A DNA stretch of 59,230 bases from Acidobacteriota bacterium (GCA_947465645.1 CANIBQ010000024.1:1-59230); one strand, 5' to 3'; positions 8,930-19,573 are shown, numbered from the stretch's first letter. Numbers and translations are program-made. Notes: generated by a model from the letters alone, not told the origin.

Positions 8930-9604
8930 TCAGGGGAGGATCAGCGAACTGGCCGTCGGTGCCGTGGCCGCGGCCTCTGTCGCGCGGTTGACCTGCAGCA
9001 GCCGCCCGACGAGGTCGAGATACGCGGTCTCTCCCGGGCTCACATTCCGGATCTCGCGTGCGCCCTGCTCGATCGAGCGCAGGACGATTGCGATCTCCCG
9101 GTCGTAGGCCGTCGCCCCCTGCTCCTTCATCTGCGCCAGCAGCGTCTTCATCTCGGTGATCAGCCGCTGCGCGACGACCGACTGCGGCGGGTGTTCGTAG
9201 ATGACGCCTCGTGACGCGGTCTCCAGCGTGGCGGCGAACGTGCCTGCGGCGTCAGCCAGGTCGTCGTCGGTGAGGCGGGAGAACCCCTCCGGAACGTGAC
9301 GGGCCACAAGCGTGTGAAACAGAAAGAAAAGCTGGTACTGACGCTCCGTGAGATGTCGGATTGCCGGCAGTAGTGTCGCCACGTCGCGCTCCTGCCGGCG
9401 CCGCACGACTGCCGCGGGATGCTCGCGTGCGGACGCCAGATATCCGCAGTCCCCGGGACACTGAATCTCCGTCAAACGCTTGGTGCCGCAACAAAACGCG
9501 CAGATCGCCTGACCGAGCGCGGGGCACTCTCGTCGTCCTTTTCTGAGGCCGCAGGCGGGACAAGGCACGTCCCAGCTTCGCATAACCCTTGTCGCGATCT
9601 CCAC
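8930..9604 (-). CDS. Unknown protein with a Cys-rich N-terminus
   Basis: The GTG start gives 224 residues; an ATG seven codons later ([12 protein letters not shown]) is equally possible. Within the first ~50 residues there are eight Cys: [18 protein letters not shown] and [10 protein letters not shown], arranged like one or two zinc sites. The rest is predicted mostly helical, with no enzyme motif that I recognise. It is divergent from another unknown gene across a 79-bp gap. I cannot assign a function. A metal-binding regulatory or adaptor role is only an inference from the cysteines. Confidence 0.7.
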   Translation of the reverse strand: MEIATRVMRSWDVPCPACGLRKGRRECPALGQAICAFCCGTKRLTEIQCPGDCGYLASAREHPAAVVRRRQERDVATLLPAIRHLTERQYQLFFLFHTLVARHVPEGFSRLTDDDLADAAGTFAATLETASRGVIYEHPPQSVVAQRLITEMKTLLAQMKEQGATAYDREIAIVLRSIEQGAREIRNVSPGETAYLDLVGRLLQVNRATEAAATAPTASSLILP

Positions 9605-9683
9605 TGTTCCTTAAAATTCGGCCCGATTTTCACGGCATTTTATCGGAATACGCTTTGCACCAGCCCGGTGCGGTGGAGGGCCC

Positions 9684-10271
9684 ATGGTCGAAGCGCTTGT
9701 CCGAAATGAAACGCCTTCGGAATACTTCCGGGAGCTCGTCGAATCGGCACTGCAGCACCAGCACCTCGCTGCCCAGGATCTGACGGCGTTTTATCTGGTC
9801 AACCTGCTCACCGGCTTCATGCACGTCGATCGAGCGGACGCCGCCGACGATGACGAACCGCTCGGAGTCCGCTTCGCGAAGGCCCTCCAGGACGGGGGCA
9901 GCCGGCAACGCGACGGCCTGCGTCAGGTGGGTGACCTCTCGCTTTTCATATCAGGGTTCTTCGCCGACAGTCTGAACCGGCGGCTCGTCGACATCGACTA
10001 CTACATCCAGCTCGGAGGGTCAGCCTACGGCTCGCTGGCGCGCCAGGGCCACGTGACGTTCGGCGAAGTCTTCAACGAGCTCTCTGAAAAATTCCCCGCC
10101 TTCGTGGACGTGCTGTGTGAGGTGAGCGAGCGATCGGCGTTGACGTCAAATTCCGATGTCCTGAGGCTCTATGAAAAGTGGCTCCGGACGAAAAGCCCCC
10201 GCAGCGGCGACCTGCTCGTGTCCCGCGGCATCGTCCCCAACGCGTCGGTGGGCAGTCGTTTCATACAGTAG
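9684..10271 (+). CDS. Conserved-looking protein of unknown function
   Basis: The 195-residue soluble, acidic protein has GGAGGG just before the ATG. It is predicted to be helical, with no transmembrane segment or signal peptide and no motif I know. Codon use is like that of its neighbours. It is divergent from the Cys-rich unknown gene, so the two may share a control region. No terminator is visible directly after it; it is followed by a 610-bp stretch without a gene. Confidence 0.65.
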   Translation: MVEALVRNETPSEYFRELVESALQHQHLAAQDLTAFYLVNLLTGFMHVDRADAADDDEPLGVRFAKALQDGGSRQRDGLRQVGDLSLFISGFFADSLNRRLVDIDYYIQLGGSAYGSLARQGHVTFGEVFNELSEKFPAFVDVLCEVSERSALTSNSDVLRLYEKWLRTKSPRSGDLLVSRGIVPNASVGSRFIQ

Positions 10272-10882
10272 TGATGCTCAACTCTGGATGGCCAGTGCGC
10301 GGGAGATCGCAGGTGCAGCGAAAAGTGCAGATAGTTACGCAAGCTGTCGATATTTCTTCAAACTGTCATCCGACGGTCCGGTATGCGCTGTTGCGAGGCC
10401 CCGATTCTGGTCGCGGGCGTTCGCGAGGAGATGCGGCGACTGTTGCGGGACGGTGAGCAAACCTAAGAAGTCGTTTACGCACGGCGTGTTAGGCGGTTAA
10501 TCGAGAGTTTTCCAGGCTGTCGCCTAAGCGTCCGCGGCTGTCGTGACCGCGTCTCTCTTGCCAGTCGGCTGCGGCTTCAACACCACAACACGCGATTTGC
10601 GTGTCCTCTTTGCAGGACAATGTACGTAAAAACTTCACGGCCCGTCCCAGCGTCCTAATCCCTGACCACTTCTGGACGGTCAGGTAATAAAAGGACGTAA
10701 CTGATAGATATATATAACGTTGTCAGTTTTAACCGCGAGCCAGGTCTCACTTTATCGCGCTTGAGCGTCCTCAGAAACCAATGACTTAGCAGACGCATCG
10801 TATATCGGCACATCAATTGCACTTAAACTCTCATCAACGGTCCGCCCCGCATAAGGGGCGGCGCAGAAGGAGCGGCAGCATC
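10272..10882. other. Gene-free, base-composition-shifted region before dksA
   Basis: No convincing reading frame lies on either strand over ~610 bp, and the DNA is visibly richer in A+T than its surroundings. It contains a composite hairpin around 10651-10697 (CGTCC, CCTGACC, then GGTCAGG and GGACG), an AT-rich patch near 10700-10718 and a GC hairpin in the dksA leader. It could hold a small RNA or a long regulated leader for dksA; neither is shown. Confidence 0.4.
10842..10861 (+). promoter_or_regulatory. GC hairpin in the dksA leader
   Basis: CCGCCCC and GGGGCGG form a 7-bp stem with a 6-nt loop, ending only ~5 nt before the AAGGAG ribosome site of dksA. A hairpin so close to the ribosome site could affect translation; no U-run follows, so it is not a classic terminator. 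Confidence 0.4.
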
Positions 10883-11335
10883 ATGGCGACGACGACAAAG
10901 CGGACGAAGGCAGCGGTCAAAGATAGCCGCTATTCCGAGCTCAGGCAGATGCTCGAGGACCGCCGCCGCGAGTTGATGCACGAGGTTCAGGGGCGCATTC
11001 GAGACGTCCGTACCGAGGGCGTCAAGGATCGCGAGGTGCTCGACCAGGGCGAGAGTTCTGAAGTCGACATCCAGGAAGACATTGAATTCGCGCTCATCCA
11101 GATGAAGTCGGAAACCCTCAACAAGATTAATGAGGCGCTCCGCCGGACGGAAGAGGGCACCTACGGCAACTGCTTCGAGTGCGGTGACGAGATTGCGCAT
11201 GCGCGCCTTCGGGCCCTGCCATTCGCGGTTCGCTGCAAGGATTGCGAAGAGACCCGTGAGAACGCCGAGCAGCGCGAACGCATGATGGCGCAGAAGAGCC
11301 GCTCGTCGGCGCTCTTCTTCGACATGTCGAACTAG
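10883..11335 (+). CDS. dksA: DksA/TraR-family zinc-finger transcription factor
   Basis: ATG 10883 is chosen over an in-frame ATG 66 bases upstream because AAGGAG lies 10 nt before it. The 150-residue protein has a long coiled-coil (RYSELRQMLEDRRRELMHEV). It then has the family zinc finger NCFECGDEI...RCKDCEE, with four cysteines. The coiled-coil tip region reads DQGESSEVDIQEDIEFAL. DksA binds the RNA polymerase secondary channel and acts with ppGpp. The rsh gene is 2.6 kb upstream. It ends in an intrinsic terminator before lon. Confidence 0.9.
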   Translation: MATTTKRTKAAVKDSRYSELRQMLEDRRRELMHEVQGRIRDVRTEGVKDREVLDQGESSEVDIQEDIEFALIQMKSETLNKINEALRRTEEGTYGNCFECGDEIAHARLRALPFAVRCKDCEETRENAEQRERMMAQKSRSSALFFDMSN

Positions 11336-11339
11336 AGCG

Positions 11340-11371
11340 AATCGTTCGAACCGTTCGGACGTTCGGATCGT
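11340..11371. repeat. Short heptad-type repeat (CGTTCGG family)
   Basis: CGTTCGAA, CGTTCGGA, CGTTCGGA and TCGTT follow one another with 7-8 base spacing between dksA and its terminator. The layout resembles the other heptad elements of this window, but with a different unit sequence. Confidence 0.45.
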
Positions 11372-11377
11372 TATGAT

Positions 11378-11404
11378 AAGGCGGCCTCGTGGGGCCGCCT
11401 TTTC
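11378..11404 (+). terminator. Intrinsic terminator of dksA
   Basis: AAGGCGGCC, a short loop and GGCCGCCTT are followed by TTCT. It lies between dksA and lon, separating the two transcription units. Confidence 0.75.
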
Positions 11405-11420
11405 TATTTATGGACTACTG

Positions 11421-13859
11421 ATGAGCGAACGCGACGACTCCCTGGATCTCGAAGAGCTCTCGACCAGCGACCGGCCCATTGACGTACCCGATGAGCTGCC
11501 GATCCTGCCGCTTCGCGATACCGTGCTCTTTCCCAACTCGTTCATGCCGCTGGCGGTAGCGAGGGAGAGCTCGGTTCGCCTGATCGACGAAGCCATTTCG
11601 AGTGGCAAGCTGATTGGCGTCTTCACCCAGCGCGACGCGTCGGTAGAAGAGCCACAGCAGGAAGATCTCTACAACGTCGGCACGGCCAGCCATATCCACA
11701 AGATGTTCAAGCTGCCGGACGGCAGCCTGCGGTTAATCGTCCAGGGTCTCGCCAGGCTCACGCTCGACCAGGTCACCGAGACGCGGCCGTACCTGCGGGG
11801 CAAGGTGAGCCCGGCGCCGGAGGCGGTGAAGGATGCCGATCGGCTCGAGATCGACGCGCTCCTGCGCAACATCAAGACGAACTTTCAGCAGGTCGTGTCG
11901 CTGTCGCCCCTGCTCTCGGACGATCTCCAGACGCTTGCGGCCAACATCACCGAACCGGGACGGCTTGCTGATTTCATCGCGTCGAGCCTCACGACGGTGG
12001 CCACTTCGGTCAAGCAGGAAGTACTCGAGACCCAGGACGTGCGCGCGCGCATGGACAACCTCAATCGGATCCTGATCAAGGAGCTCGAGGTGCTCGAGCT
12101 CGGGTCGAAGATCCAGTCTCAGGTGCAGTCGGAGGTCGGCAAGAACCAGCGCGAGTACTTCCTTCGCGAGCAGTTGAAGGCGATCCAGAAGGAGCTTGGC
12201 GAAGGCGACGATCAGACCAAGGACGTCGAGGAGCTCCGCGAAAAGATCGAGGCCGCAGGCTTGCCTGAGGTCGTGAAGAAAGAGGCGCTGCGCGAGCTCG
12301 ATCGCCTGTCGAAGATGCCGGTCGCCGCGGCGGAGTACACCGTGTCGCGCACCTACCTTGACTGGATCGTGGCGCTCCCATGGCAGAAGCGCACCGAGGA
12401 AATCATCGACCTCGCGAAAACCAAGCTGACGCTGGACGCGGATCATTCAGGCCTGGAAAAGCCGAAAGACCGCATCCTCGAGTACCTTGCAGTGCGGAAG
12501 CTCAATCCCGAGATCAAGGGCCCGATCCTGTGTTTGGTTGGCCCCCCCGGAGTGGGCAAGACGTCGCTGGCGCGGTCGGTGGCCCATGCGCTCGATCGCA
12601 AGTTCGTACGTGTGTCGCTCGGCGGCATGCGCGATGAGGCCGAGATCCGGGGCCACCGGCGCACCTACATTGGCGCCCTCCCTGGGCAGATCATCCAGGG
12701 GCTGCGGCGGGCCGAGACGAAGAACCCTGTGTTCATCCTCGACGAGATCGACAAGCTCGGGTCGGACTTCCGGGGCGATCCGGCATCGGCGCTGCTCGAG
12801 GTGCTCGATCCCGAGCAGAACTCGACCTTCCGCGATCACTATCTCGACGTGCCCTTCGACCTCTCGGAGGTGCTGTTCATCACCACCGCCAACGTCCTCG
12901 ATCCTGTGCCGCCCGCGCTGCGCGATCGCATGGAGGTGCTGGAGATCGCCGGCTACACGGAAGAAGAGAAGCTGTCGATCGCCCGTGACCACCTGGTCCA
13001 GAAACAGATCAAGAACCATGGCTTGACGGCGGAACAGCTGGTCATCACCGATGTGGCGGTTGCCGCCCTCATTCGCGGATATACCCGCGAGGCGGGCGTC
13101 CGCAACCTCGAACGGGAAATCAGCGCGCTGTGCCGGAAGGCCGCCCGGCGGCGGGCCGAAGGAAACGAGGCACCGCTCGTCATCACCCCCGACGTCGTCG
13201 TCGAGCTGCTGGGCGCTCCGTCCTTTCTCGATGAAGAGATGGAGGAACGGACCAAGGAGCCGGGCGTTGCGATTGGGCTGGCCTGGACGCCGGCTGGCGG
13301 AGACGTGCTGTTCATCGAAGCATCGCGAATGGCCGGCACGGGAACGCTCACGCTGACCGGCCAGCTGGGCGAGGTCATGAAAGAGTCGGCACGCGCGGCG
13401 CTCTCGTGGTTCCGCGCGCACGCAGCGTCATACGGAGCGGAGCCGGACTTCTTCAAGAACGCCGAGATTCACCTGCACGTCCCGGCGGGTGCCATTCCCA
13501 AGGATGGACCGTCAGCGGGCGTGACGATTGCCACGGCGCTCGCCTCCGAGCTCACGCGCCGACCCGTCCGCGGCGATATCGCGATGACCGGCGAGATCAC
13601 CTTGTCGGGGCGGGTGCTCCCAGTCGGCGGCATCAAGGAAAAGGTGCTGGCCGCGCGCCGCGTGGGGATTCGCGAAGTGATCATGCCGCGGCAGAATGAA
13701 AAGAACGTCAACGAGGACCTGAGCCCCGAGCTCCGCAAGGAGCTGACGATTCACTTCGTGCAGAGCGTGGACGAGGTGCTGCTGCTTGCGCTGCTACCGG
13801 CGCCGAAGACGACGGGACTCAAGAAGACCGAGCGTCGGGTTCAGAGCCGGGTCCAGTAG
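11421..13859 (+). CDS. lon: ATP-dependent protease Lon
   Basis: The start at ATG 11421 ([10 protein letters not shown]) gives 812 residues. An in-frame ATG at 11373 overlaps the dksA terminator and is unlikely. No good Shine-Dalgarno is visible. The N-terminal LON substrate-binding domain begins at [14 protein letters not shown]. The AAA+ module has Walker [10 protein letters not shown] near 374 and Walker B FILDEIDK. The protease domain has the catalytic Ser in KDGPSAGV (~698) and Lys in GGIKEK (~741), with the same spacing as the E. coli dyad. It degrades damaged and regulatory proteins in the cytoplasm. Confidence 0.97.
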   Translation: MSERDDSLDLEELSTSDRPIDVPDELPILPLRDTVLFPNSFMPLAVARESSVRLIDEAISSGKLIGVFTQRDASVEEPQQEDLYNVGTASHIHKMFKLPDGSLRLIVQGLARLTLDQVTETRPYLRGKVSPAPEAVKDADRLEIDALLRNIKTNFQQVVSLSPLLSDDLQTLAANITEPGRLADFIASSLTTVATSVKQEVLETQDVRARMDNLNRILIKELEVLELGSKIQSQVQSEVGKNQREYFLREQLKAIQKELGEGDDQTKDVEELREKIEAAGLPEVVKKEALRELDRLSKMPVAAAEYTVSRTYLDWIVALPWQKRTEEIIDLAKTKLTLDADHSGLEKPKDRILEYLAVRKLNPEIKGPILCLVGPPGVGKTSLARSVAHALDRKFVRVSLGGMRDEAEIRGHRRTYIGALPGQIIQGLRRAETKNPVFILDEIDKLGSDFRGDPASALLEVLDPEQNSTFRDHYLDVPFDLSEVLFITTANVLDPVPPALRDRMEVLEIAGYTEEEKLSIARDHLVQKQIKNHGLTAEQLVITDVAVAALIRGYTREAGVRNLEREISALCRKAARRRAEGNEAPLVITPDVVVELLGAPSFLDEEMEERTKEPGVAIGLAWTPAGGDVLFIEASRMAGTGTLTLTGQLGEVMKESARAALSWFRAHAASYGAEPDFFKNAEIHLHVPAGAIPKDGPSAGVTIATALASELTRRPVRGDIAMTGEITLSGRVLPVGGIKEKVLAARRVGIREVIMPRQNEKNVNEDLSPELRKELTIHFVQSVDEVLLLALLPAPKTTGLKKTERRVQSRVQ

Positions 13860-13880
13860 GCAGGCCCGTCAGGGCCTGCC
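13859..13880. terminator. Hairpin between convergent lon and NUDIX genes
   Basis: GGCAGGCCC and GGGCCTGCC form a 9-bp stem with a 4-nt loop starting at the lon stop codon and overlapping the end of the NUDIX gene. There is no T-run on either side, so its action as a terminator is uncertain. Confidence 0.4.
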
Positions 13881-14411
13881 CATCCAATACAGCGCGGCGA
13901 CCGTTTTCATGTCGATCATCTCGCCGGCGGATACCATCGCCTGCATCTCGGCGATGCTGAACGCCCTCGATTCGATATCCTCGTCCTCATCCGGTTCGGC
14001 AGCGGCGTCGCCGTCGCCGGGTGCCCGCAGGCCGGTCAGCCGATAGAAGTTCATCTCTTCGTCGCAGTATCCCGGCGTCGGAAAGAGCGCGCCGAGCTTT
14101 TCCACCCGGGATGGAATCAGCCCAATCTCCTCCTGACACTCGCGCGCCGCGGCCTGCTGCGGGTCTTCTCCGCGCTCGAGGCTTCCCGCCGGCAGCTCCC
14201 AGACCCGGCGTCCGACGGCGTGGCGATACTGCCGCACCAGGATGATCCGCCCCTCGTCCGTCACCGGCACGAGCACCACGGATCCGGGGTGGCGAATGAT
14301 TTCGGCGTCGAACCGGCCGCCCCTCGGCAGCGTGAGCGTTTCGACCTGCACGGTGAAGATTCGACCCTCGAACACCTTCCGGATCTGCTGCGGCACGATC
14401 GGCTTATCCAT
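13869..14411 (-). CDS. NUDIX hydrolase, ADP-ribose pyrophosphatase-like
   Basis: The start at ATG 14411 gives 180 residues and overlaps the rluD-like stop by 8 bases (ATGGATAA). The NUDIX box is complete: GSLERGEDPQQAAARECQEE followed by IG. The upstream motif ILVRQYRHAVGRRVWELPAG and the downstream TPGYCDEEMNFYRLTGL match ADP-ribose pyrophosphatases. It probably hydrolyses ADP-ribose or related sugar nucleotides. An acidic stretch (AAAEPDEDEDIE) near residue 145 is typical of this group. It is the last gene of a five-gene minus-strand cluster. Confidence 0.88.
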   Translation of the reverse strand: MDKPIVPQQIRKVFEGRIFTVQVETLTLPRGGRFDAEIIRHPGSVVLVPVTDEGRIILVRQYRHAVGRRVWELPAGSLERGEDPQQAAARECQEEIGLIPSRVEKLGALFPTPGYCDEEMNFYRLTGLRAPGDGDAAAEPDEDEDIESRAFSIAEMQAMVSAGEMIDMKTVAALYWMGRP

Positions 14412-15363
14412 CGTCAGATTCTTCGTCCTTCCATCCGGGAATGCCTTCGAGTACCGCAGTGAGATCGGCGGGCAACGGCGCCGTGAATTCGAGGCGCCGT
14501 CGGTCGCTCGGATGGTGAAACGCCAGCCGCTCGGCGTGAAGGAACGGCCGTTCGAGCCGCTGCACCGCGCGAATGTCGCCGGCCACGCGCCGGTGCGCGC
14601 CCCCGTACAGCGAGTCGCCGACGATCGGATGCCCGATCGCGCTGAGATGGACGCGGATCTGATGGGTGCGTCCGGTCTGTATGGCCACCTGACAGAGCGT
14701 GAGGCCAGGGAGATGACGTGCGCGAGTGATGCGGGTGACGGCATGCCGCGCGTGCTTGGCGCGGGCCGACATCTTCTGGCGATTTCCGGGATCGCGCCCG
14801 ATCGCGGCATCGATTCGTCGGCCGGCCTGCACGACACCCCAGACGAGCGCGACGTATTCCTTCTCGACCTCGCGGTCGTGGAACTGGCGCGCGAGCTCCT
14901 GGTGCGCCGCATCGTTCTTCGCCACCACCATGACGCCAGACGTGCCGCGGTCGAGCCGGTGGACGATTCCAGGCCGCATCTCGCCGCCGATGCCGCTCAG
15001 GTCGGTGAGATGGTGGAGCAGCGCGTTGACGAGCGTGCCCGACGCGTGCCCGGCGCCGGGGTGGACGACCATCCCGGCGGGCTTGTTCAACACGGCCAGG
15101 TCCTGGTCCTGATAGAGGATCTCGAGAGGAAGCGATTCGCCTTCCAGTCGCGACGGTGCCGCGTCGTGGAGGACGACCGTGATCCGGTCGCCCTCGTGCA
15201 CGGCGAGGTTCGGGCGGGCGTCGCGGCGGGGGAGCGTGACGTGGCCCTCCGCGATCAGCTTCTGGATGTGCGAACGCGAGTGCTGCTCGAGCACAGAGAC
15301 GAGATAACGATCGAGCCGCTGCCCGTCGTACTCAGATGGAACGATGAATTCTAGGGGCTCCAC
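14404..15363 (-). CDS. rluD: RluA/RluD-family 23S rRNA pseudouridine synthase
   Basis: The 319-residue protein has an S4 RNA-binding domain at the N-terminus (RLDRYLVSVLEQHSRSHIQKLI). The synthase domain has the catalytic-Asp motif GIVHRLDRGTSGVMVVAKND. Length and architecture fit RluD, which modifies helix 69 of 23S rRNA, but the exact site cannot be told from sequence alone. Translation is probably coupled to the NUDIX gene downstream, and lgt ends 3 bp before its start. Confidence 0.88.
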   Translation of the reverse strand: MEPLEFIVPSEYDGQRLDRYLVSVLEQHSRSHIQKLIAEGHVTLPRRDARPNLAVHEGDRITVVLHDAAPSRLEGESLPLEILYQDQDLAVLNKPAGMVVHPGAGHASGTLVNALLHHLTDLSGIGGEMRPGIVHRLDRGTSGVMVVAKNDAAHQELARQFHDREVEKEYVALVWGVVQAGRRIDAAIGRDPGNRQKMSARAKHARHAVTRITRARHLPGLTLCQVAIQTGRTHQIRVHLSAIGHPIVGDSLYGGAHRRVAGDIRAVQRLERPFLHAERLAFHHPSDRRRLEFTAPLPADLTAVLEGIPGWKDEESDDG

Positions 15364-15366
15364 CGC

Positions 15367-16182
15367 TCACGCCGCGGATTTGCGGCGACGCTGCATGTCC
15401 TGCGGCGTGGTGGTCGCGGTTCTCGAGAGCCAGACGAGCATCGCCAGGCTGAGCGGAGCCAGCACGAGCGAGATGAACTGCGATGTCGAGAACATCCCGA
15501 AGACGGTGCCGCGCGGATCGCCGCGGTAGTTCTCGATGATGTATCGCGACACCGCGTAGAGAAACATGTAGCCCCAGAAGGTGCGGCCAGCGAACGGACG
15601 GCCGCGGCGTTCGGTGACCAGCAGCACCGCCAGGATCAACAGTTCCGCGCCGGCTTCGTAGATCTGCGTCGGATGCAGCGAGATCCCGAGCGGCGTCCCG
15701 ACGTTCGCCGCCGCGAGCGGGTTCGTAAACGTGATGCCCCACGGCAGCGACGTCGGCCTCCCGTAGCAGCAGCCGGCCGCGAGACAGCCGAGCCTGCCGG
15801 TGACGTGGCCGAGCGCAATGCCGGGCGCGAAGACGTCGCAGGTCGTCCAGAGCGGCAGACGATATTTGTGCATGTACCAGAAGGCAACCAGTACCGCGAG
15901 GATCAGACCGCCATAGAACACGCCGCCCGATCGCGCCAGCGACATCAGGTCGGCCGGTGACTGGCGGAAGGTATCGAAGTCGACGACCAGCAACAGCAGC
16001 TTGGCGCCGATCAGCGCCGCGATGATGATGTAGATGCCGAGGTCGAGCACGCGGTTCGCGTCGAGCCCCCACGCCCGCGCGCGGCGCATCGCCAGCCAGA
16101 GGCCGAGCAGGTACGAGATCGCCAGCAGCACGCCGTACGAATAGACGGTGATGGGTCCGAGACTAAACAGCTCTGGGTACAC
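15367..16182 (-). CDS. lgt: Prolipoprotein diacylglyceryl transferase
   Basis: The 271-residue inner-membrane protein has about seven hydrophobic segments. It carries the Lgt signature around GRLGCLAAGCCYGRPTSLPW and the N-terminal YSYGVLLAISYLLG. It transfers a diacylglyceryl group from phosphatidylglycerol to the lipobox Cys of lipoproteins. GTG start; the gene overlaps the end of lspA by 20 bp, so the first two enzymes of lipoprotein maturation are made together. One likely client is the TPR lipoprotein at 4.8 kb. Confidence 0.95.
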   Translation of the reverse strand: MYPELFSLGPITVYSYGVLLAISYLLGLWLAMRRARAWGLDANRVLDLGIYIIIAALIGAKLLLLVVDFDTFRQSPADLMSLARSGGVFYGGLILAVLVAFWYMHKYRLPLWTTCDVFAPGIALGHVTGRLGCLAAGCCYGRPTSLPWGITFTNPLAAANVGTPLGISLHPTQIYEAGAELLILAVLLVTERRGRPFAGRTFWGYMFLYAVSRYIIENYRGDPRGTVFGMFSTSQFISLVLAPLSLAMLVWLSRTATTTPQDMQRRRKSAA

Positions 16183-16663
16183 GGTGCCGTCCTATTCCGA
16201 TGATGTCGAGGATCATGAGCGCCACGCCGACGTTGATGGCCGCATCCGCCACATTGAACGCCCAGAAGTGCCAGTTGCGCCAGTACAAATCAACGAAATC
16301 GAGCACGTATCCGTAGCTGACCCGATCGATCAGGTTGCCGGCCGCGCCGCCGACGATGAGCGCCAGGCCCGATCGCGCCAGGCGCTGGTCGGCGGGCAAC
16401 AGCGCGCCGTATATCGCCAATCCGACGAGGGCTGCCGTCGCGACGAGCGATAGTATGAGCGCCTTGAATGGGAAGTCCATTCCATTGAACATCCCGAACG
16501 CCGCGCCGGTGTTGTGCACCCGCGTCAGGTCGAAGAACCCGGGGATCACACTTGACCCTTCGTGGAGCTCGAAGGCGGAGCGCACCATGGCCTTGGCAAC
16601 CTGATCCAGGACCACGACGCTCCCGACGATCCAGAGCTCGGCGGTTGGAACTCGATAGCCCAC
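16163..16663 (-). CDS. lspA: Lipoprotein signal peptidase (signal peptidase II)
   Basis: The 166-residue protein has four transmembrane segments. Both catalytic Asp motifs are present: GGAAGNLIDRV and FNVADAAINVG. It cleaves signal peptides from diacylglyceryl prolipoproteins. The GTG start lies 1 nt after the ileS stop codon, the ileS-lspA order seen in many bacteria, and the gene overlaps lgt. Confidence 0.95.
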   Translation of the reverse strand: MGYRVPTAELWIVGSVVVLDQVAKAMVRSAFELHEGSSVIPGFFDLTRVHNTGAAFGMFNGMDFPFKALILSLVATAALVGLAIYGALLPADQRLARSGLALIVGGAAGNLIDRVSYGYVLDFVDLYWRNWHFWAFNVADAAINVGVALMILDIIGIGRHRVPRAV

Positions 16664-16664
16664 G

Positions 16665-19487
16665 TCAGCCGTTCACCGGCGCTGCGAGCGCCTCGACGCA
16701 GCGGTCGCAGATGCCGGCCCAGTCCGGTTCGGTCCTCACGGCGGGCACGTAGCGCCAGCAGCGGTCGCATTTCACTCCCGTTGCCTTCTCGACCTCAACT
16801 TGCAGCCCATCGGATGCCTCAATCGGTCCGAGGTCCAGCACCAGCTCCGAGACGATGAACAGCATCCCAAGGTGCGGCTCATACTCCTTGAGCAGGGCTG
16901 CCGTTGGCCCGGTCGCACGGACCGATACCCGAGCTCCCAGTGAATTTCCAATCACCTTGCTCTTGCGCTTCTCTTCGAGCGCAGCGTTCACGACATTCCG
17001 GACAGTCATCAACTGGCCCCATGAGGCCATCAACGGCTCGTCGACGAAGCCAGCCACGCCGGCAAACTCTTCGAGATGGACTGATTTCGATCGATGCCCC
17101 GGCAGGACTCGCCACAACTCGTCGGCGGTCATCGGCAACACGGGCGCGACCAGGCGCGCAATGCCGTCGGCTATCAGGTACATCGCCGTCTGCGCCGAAC
17201 GGCGGCTCGGCGACTTCGCCGCCAGGGTATACATACGGTCTTTCGTGACGTCGATGTAGAAGGCGCTCAGGTCGACCGTCACCAGCGACATCAGGGTCTG
17301 GTAGACGGTGGGGAAATCGTACTCGTCGAAGGCGCGCAGGATGCGCGACGCCGACTGGGCGTATCGGCCGAGCGCGTATCGATCGACCGGTTCCATCCGG
17401 TCCAGAGGCACCATGTTGGTCGCCGGATCGAAATCATAGAGATTGGCGACCAGGATGCGGCACGTGTTGCGCAGCTTGCGGTACGCGTCGACGATGCGCG
17501 TCAGGATCTCCTTGCTGACCCGAAGTTCGTCGCTGTAGTCACTCGACGCCACCCAGAGGCGCAGGATCTCGGCGCCGCTCTCTTTCACCACGTCCTGCGG
17601 CGCCATCACGTTGCCGACCGATTTCGACATCTTGCGGCCTTCGAGATCGATCAGGAATCCATGCGTCAGCACCTCGCGATACGGCGGGCGGCCGTGAGTG
17701 GTGAGCGCCACCAGGAGCGAGCTCTGAAACCAGCCGCGATGCTGGTCGCTCCCCTCGAGGTACATGTCCGAAGGCCACGTCAGGTCGTCGTATCGGGGGA
17801 GTACGGCGTCATGGCTGGAGCCTGAATCGAACCACACATCGAGAATGTCGCGCTCGCGTTCGAATGACGTGCCGCCGCACGACGGGCACGCCAGGCCTTC
17901 CGGCAGGAACTCCTCAGTCGGCCGCTCGTACCAGGCGTCCGCACCGTATTGATCGAACACGGCCGCCGCGCGATCCACGAGCGAGGTGGTGAGGACGGCC
18001 TCGCCGCACGCCGTGCAGTCGACAGCGGGGATCGGCACGCCCCAGGCCCGCTGGCGCGAGATGCACCAGTCCGGCCGGCCCGAGACCATGTTGAAGATGC
18101 GGTCACGGCCCCACGCGGGGATCCATTTCACCTGGTGATCGATCGCATGCTGCGCGGCAGCGCGCAGCGTGCGGCGCTCGCCGCCCTCTCCGACGATCGC
18201 CGGATCGCCGTCCATCCGCACGAACCACTGCGAGGTGGCGAGGAAGATCACGGGGTTGTGGCACCGCCAGCAGTGCGGGTATTGATGCTCGAACGTTTCG
18301 CGATGCCAGAGCCGCCCGCGTTCCTGGAGTGCCGCCTCTACCTTTGGATTGGCATCGAACACGCGCTGGCCGCCAAAGAGGTCCACCGATTCGAGGAAAT
18401 GGCCACCAGGACCGACGGGTGCGTAGATCTCGAGGCCGTACTTCTTTCCGGTCAGGAAGTCGTCGGCGCCGTGACCGGGTGCCGTATGCACCGCGCCCGT
18501 GCCCTGCTCGAGCGTCACGTACTCCGCAAGCACCGCGAGCGAGTCGCGGTCGTACAGCGGGTGTCGGAACTTGAGGCCTTCGAGCTCGGCGCCCTTCATC
18601 CTCGCGATCGGCTGCTCGAATGCGCGGCCGACGGCTCTGGCGACGGCCGGCGCCAACCCTTCGGCGACGATCACCGCACGTCCATCCACCTCGTAGGCGG
18701 CGTAATCGAACTCCGGGTGGAACGCGACCGCCAGGTTCGAGGGGATCGTCCACGGCGTCGTTGTCCAGATCAGCACCGACACGTCCCGGCGGCCCAGCGC
18801 GGGCACGTGCGTCGCGAGATCCGACGCACTGTCCGGCGCCAGCGGAAACTCCACGTAGATCGACGGCGACGAATGATCCGAGTACTCGACCTCGGCTTCG
18901 GCCAGCGCGGTGCGGCAGTGGATGCACCAGTGCACCGGCTTCTTGCCTTTGTAGACCAGCCCCCGCTCCACGAACTTGCCAAGCGCACGAACGATGTCCG
19001 CCTGATAGGTGAAGGTCATCGTCCGGTACGGTGTGTCCCATGCGCCGAACACGGCAAGACGGCGGAATTCATCGGTCATGATGCCGACGAACCGTTCGGC
19101 GGACGCCCGGCACGCCCGGCGGAATTCCGCCGTGGACATCTCACGCTTTTTCGGGCCGAGCTCGCGGTCGACTTTCAGTTCGATCGGGAGGCCGTGGCAG
19201 TCGTAGCCCGGGATGTACGGCGCGTCGTAGCCGGCCATGGTTTTCGACTTGACGACCAGATCTTTCAGGATCTTGTTGAGCGCGTGTCCGAGGTGGATGT
19301 GGCCGTTGGCGTACGGAGGGCCGTCGTGCAACACGAACTTCGGACGTCCGGCGCGGCTCCGGCGGATCTCGCTGTAGAGATCCATCTCCTGCCACCGGGC
19401 GAGCCACTCCGGCTCGGCCGTCTGAAGGTTCGCCTTCATCGGGAAATCGGTGCGTGGCAGGTTGACCGTGTCTTTCCACTCAGGCAT
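16665..19487 (-). CDS. ileS: Isoleucyl-tRNA synthetase
   Basis: The 940-residue class I synthetase has the HIGH motif as HLGH at 65-68, [15 protein letters not shown] near 618, and a C-terminal zinc finger [11 protein letters not shown]...[10 protein letters not shown] with four Cys. The zinc finger and length point to the bacterial IleS1 type rather than the mupirocin-resistant IleS2 type. It heads a cluster with lspA, lgt, rluD and the NUDIX gene. No T-box is visible in the ~95 bp before the start, which holds a heptad-type repeat instead. Confidence 0.97.
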   Translation of the reverse strand: MPEWKDTVNLPRTDFPMKANLQTAEPEWLARWQEMDLYSEIRRSRAGRPKFVLHDGPPYANGHIHLGHALNKILKDLVVKSKTMAGYDAPYIPGYDCHGLPIELKVDRELGPKKREMSTAEFRRACRASAERFVGIMTDEFRRLAVFGAWDTPYRTMTFTYQADIVRALGKFVERGLVYKGKKPVHWCIHCRTALAEAEVEYSDHSSPSIYVEFPLAPDSASDLATHVPALGRRDVSVLIWTTTPWTIPSNLAVAFHPEFDYAAYEVDGRAVIVAEGLAPAVARAVGRAFEQPIARMKGAELEGLKFRHPLYDRDSLAVLAEYVTLEQGTGAVHTAPGHGADDFLTGKKYGLEIYAPVGPGGHFLESVDLFGGQRVFDANPKVEAALQERGRLWHRETFEHQYPHCWRCHNPVIFLATSQWFVRMDGDPAIVGEGGERRTLRAAAQHAIDHQVKWIPAWGRDRIFNMVSGRPDWCISRQRAWGVPIPAVDCTACGEAVLTTSLVDRAAAVFDQYGADAWYERPTEEFLPEGLACPSCGGTSFERERDILDVWFDSGSSHDAVLPRYDDLTWPSDMYLEGSDQHRGWFQSSLLVALTTHGRPPYREVLTHGFLIDLEGRKMSKSVGNVMAPQDVVKESGAEILRLWVASSDYSDELRVSKEILTRIVDAYRKLRNTCRILVANLYDFDPATNMVPLDRMEPVDRYALGRYAQSASRILRAFDEYDFPTVYQTLMSLVTVDLSAFYIDVTKDRMYTLAAKSPSRRSAQTAMYLIADGIARLVAPVLPMTADELWRVLPGHRSKSVHLEEFAGVAGFVDEPLMASWGQLMTVRNVVNAALEEKRKSKVIGNSLGARVSVRATGPTAALLKEYEPHLGMLFIVSELVLDLGPIEASDGLQVEVEKATGVKCDRCWRYVPAVRTEPDWAGICDRCVEALAAPVNG

Positions 19488-19492
19488 AGGTT

Positions 19493-19563
19493 GTAGGCAG
19501 TATGCAGTAAGCAGCAGGCAGGAGGAACAATTCCTTGTGAACTGCTTACCGCCTACTGCCTAC
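19493..19563. repeat. Inverted pair of heptad repeats (GTAGGCAG family)
   Basis: The left arm GTAGGCAGTATGCAGTAAGC recurs with two changes, inverted, at the right end (GCTTACCGCCTACTGCCTAC). Within each arm a 7-base unit (TAGGCAG, TATGCAG, TAAGCAG) is repeated. It fills the gap between the divergent ileS and M16 peptidase genes and can fold into a long hairpin. Confidence 0.7.
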
Positions 19564-19573
19564 GTCTAAATTC

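Noticed and set aside
11373..11420. Upstream start of Lon at 11373
   Set aside because: It lies in the dksA terminator stem and would add a non-homologous leader; ATG 11421 fits the family better.
17949..19496. 515-codon plus-strand frame
   Set aside because: Antisense to ileS; no motif, His/Arg/Val-rich as expected for a mirror frame.
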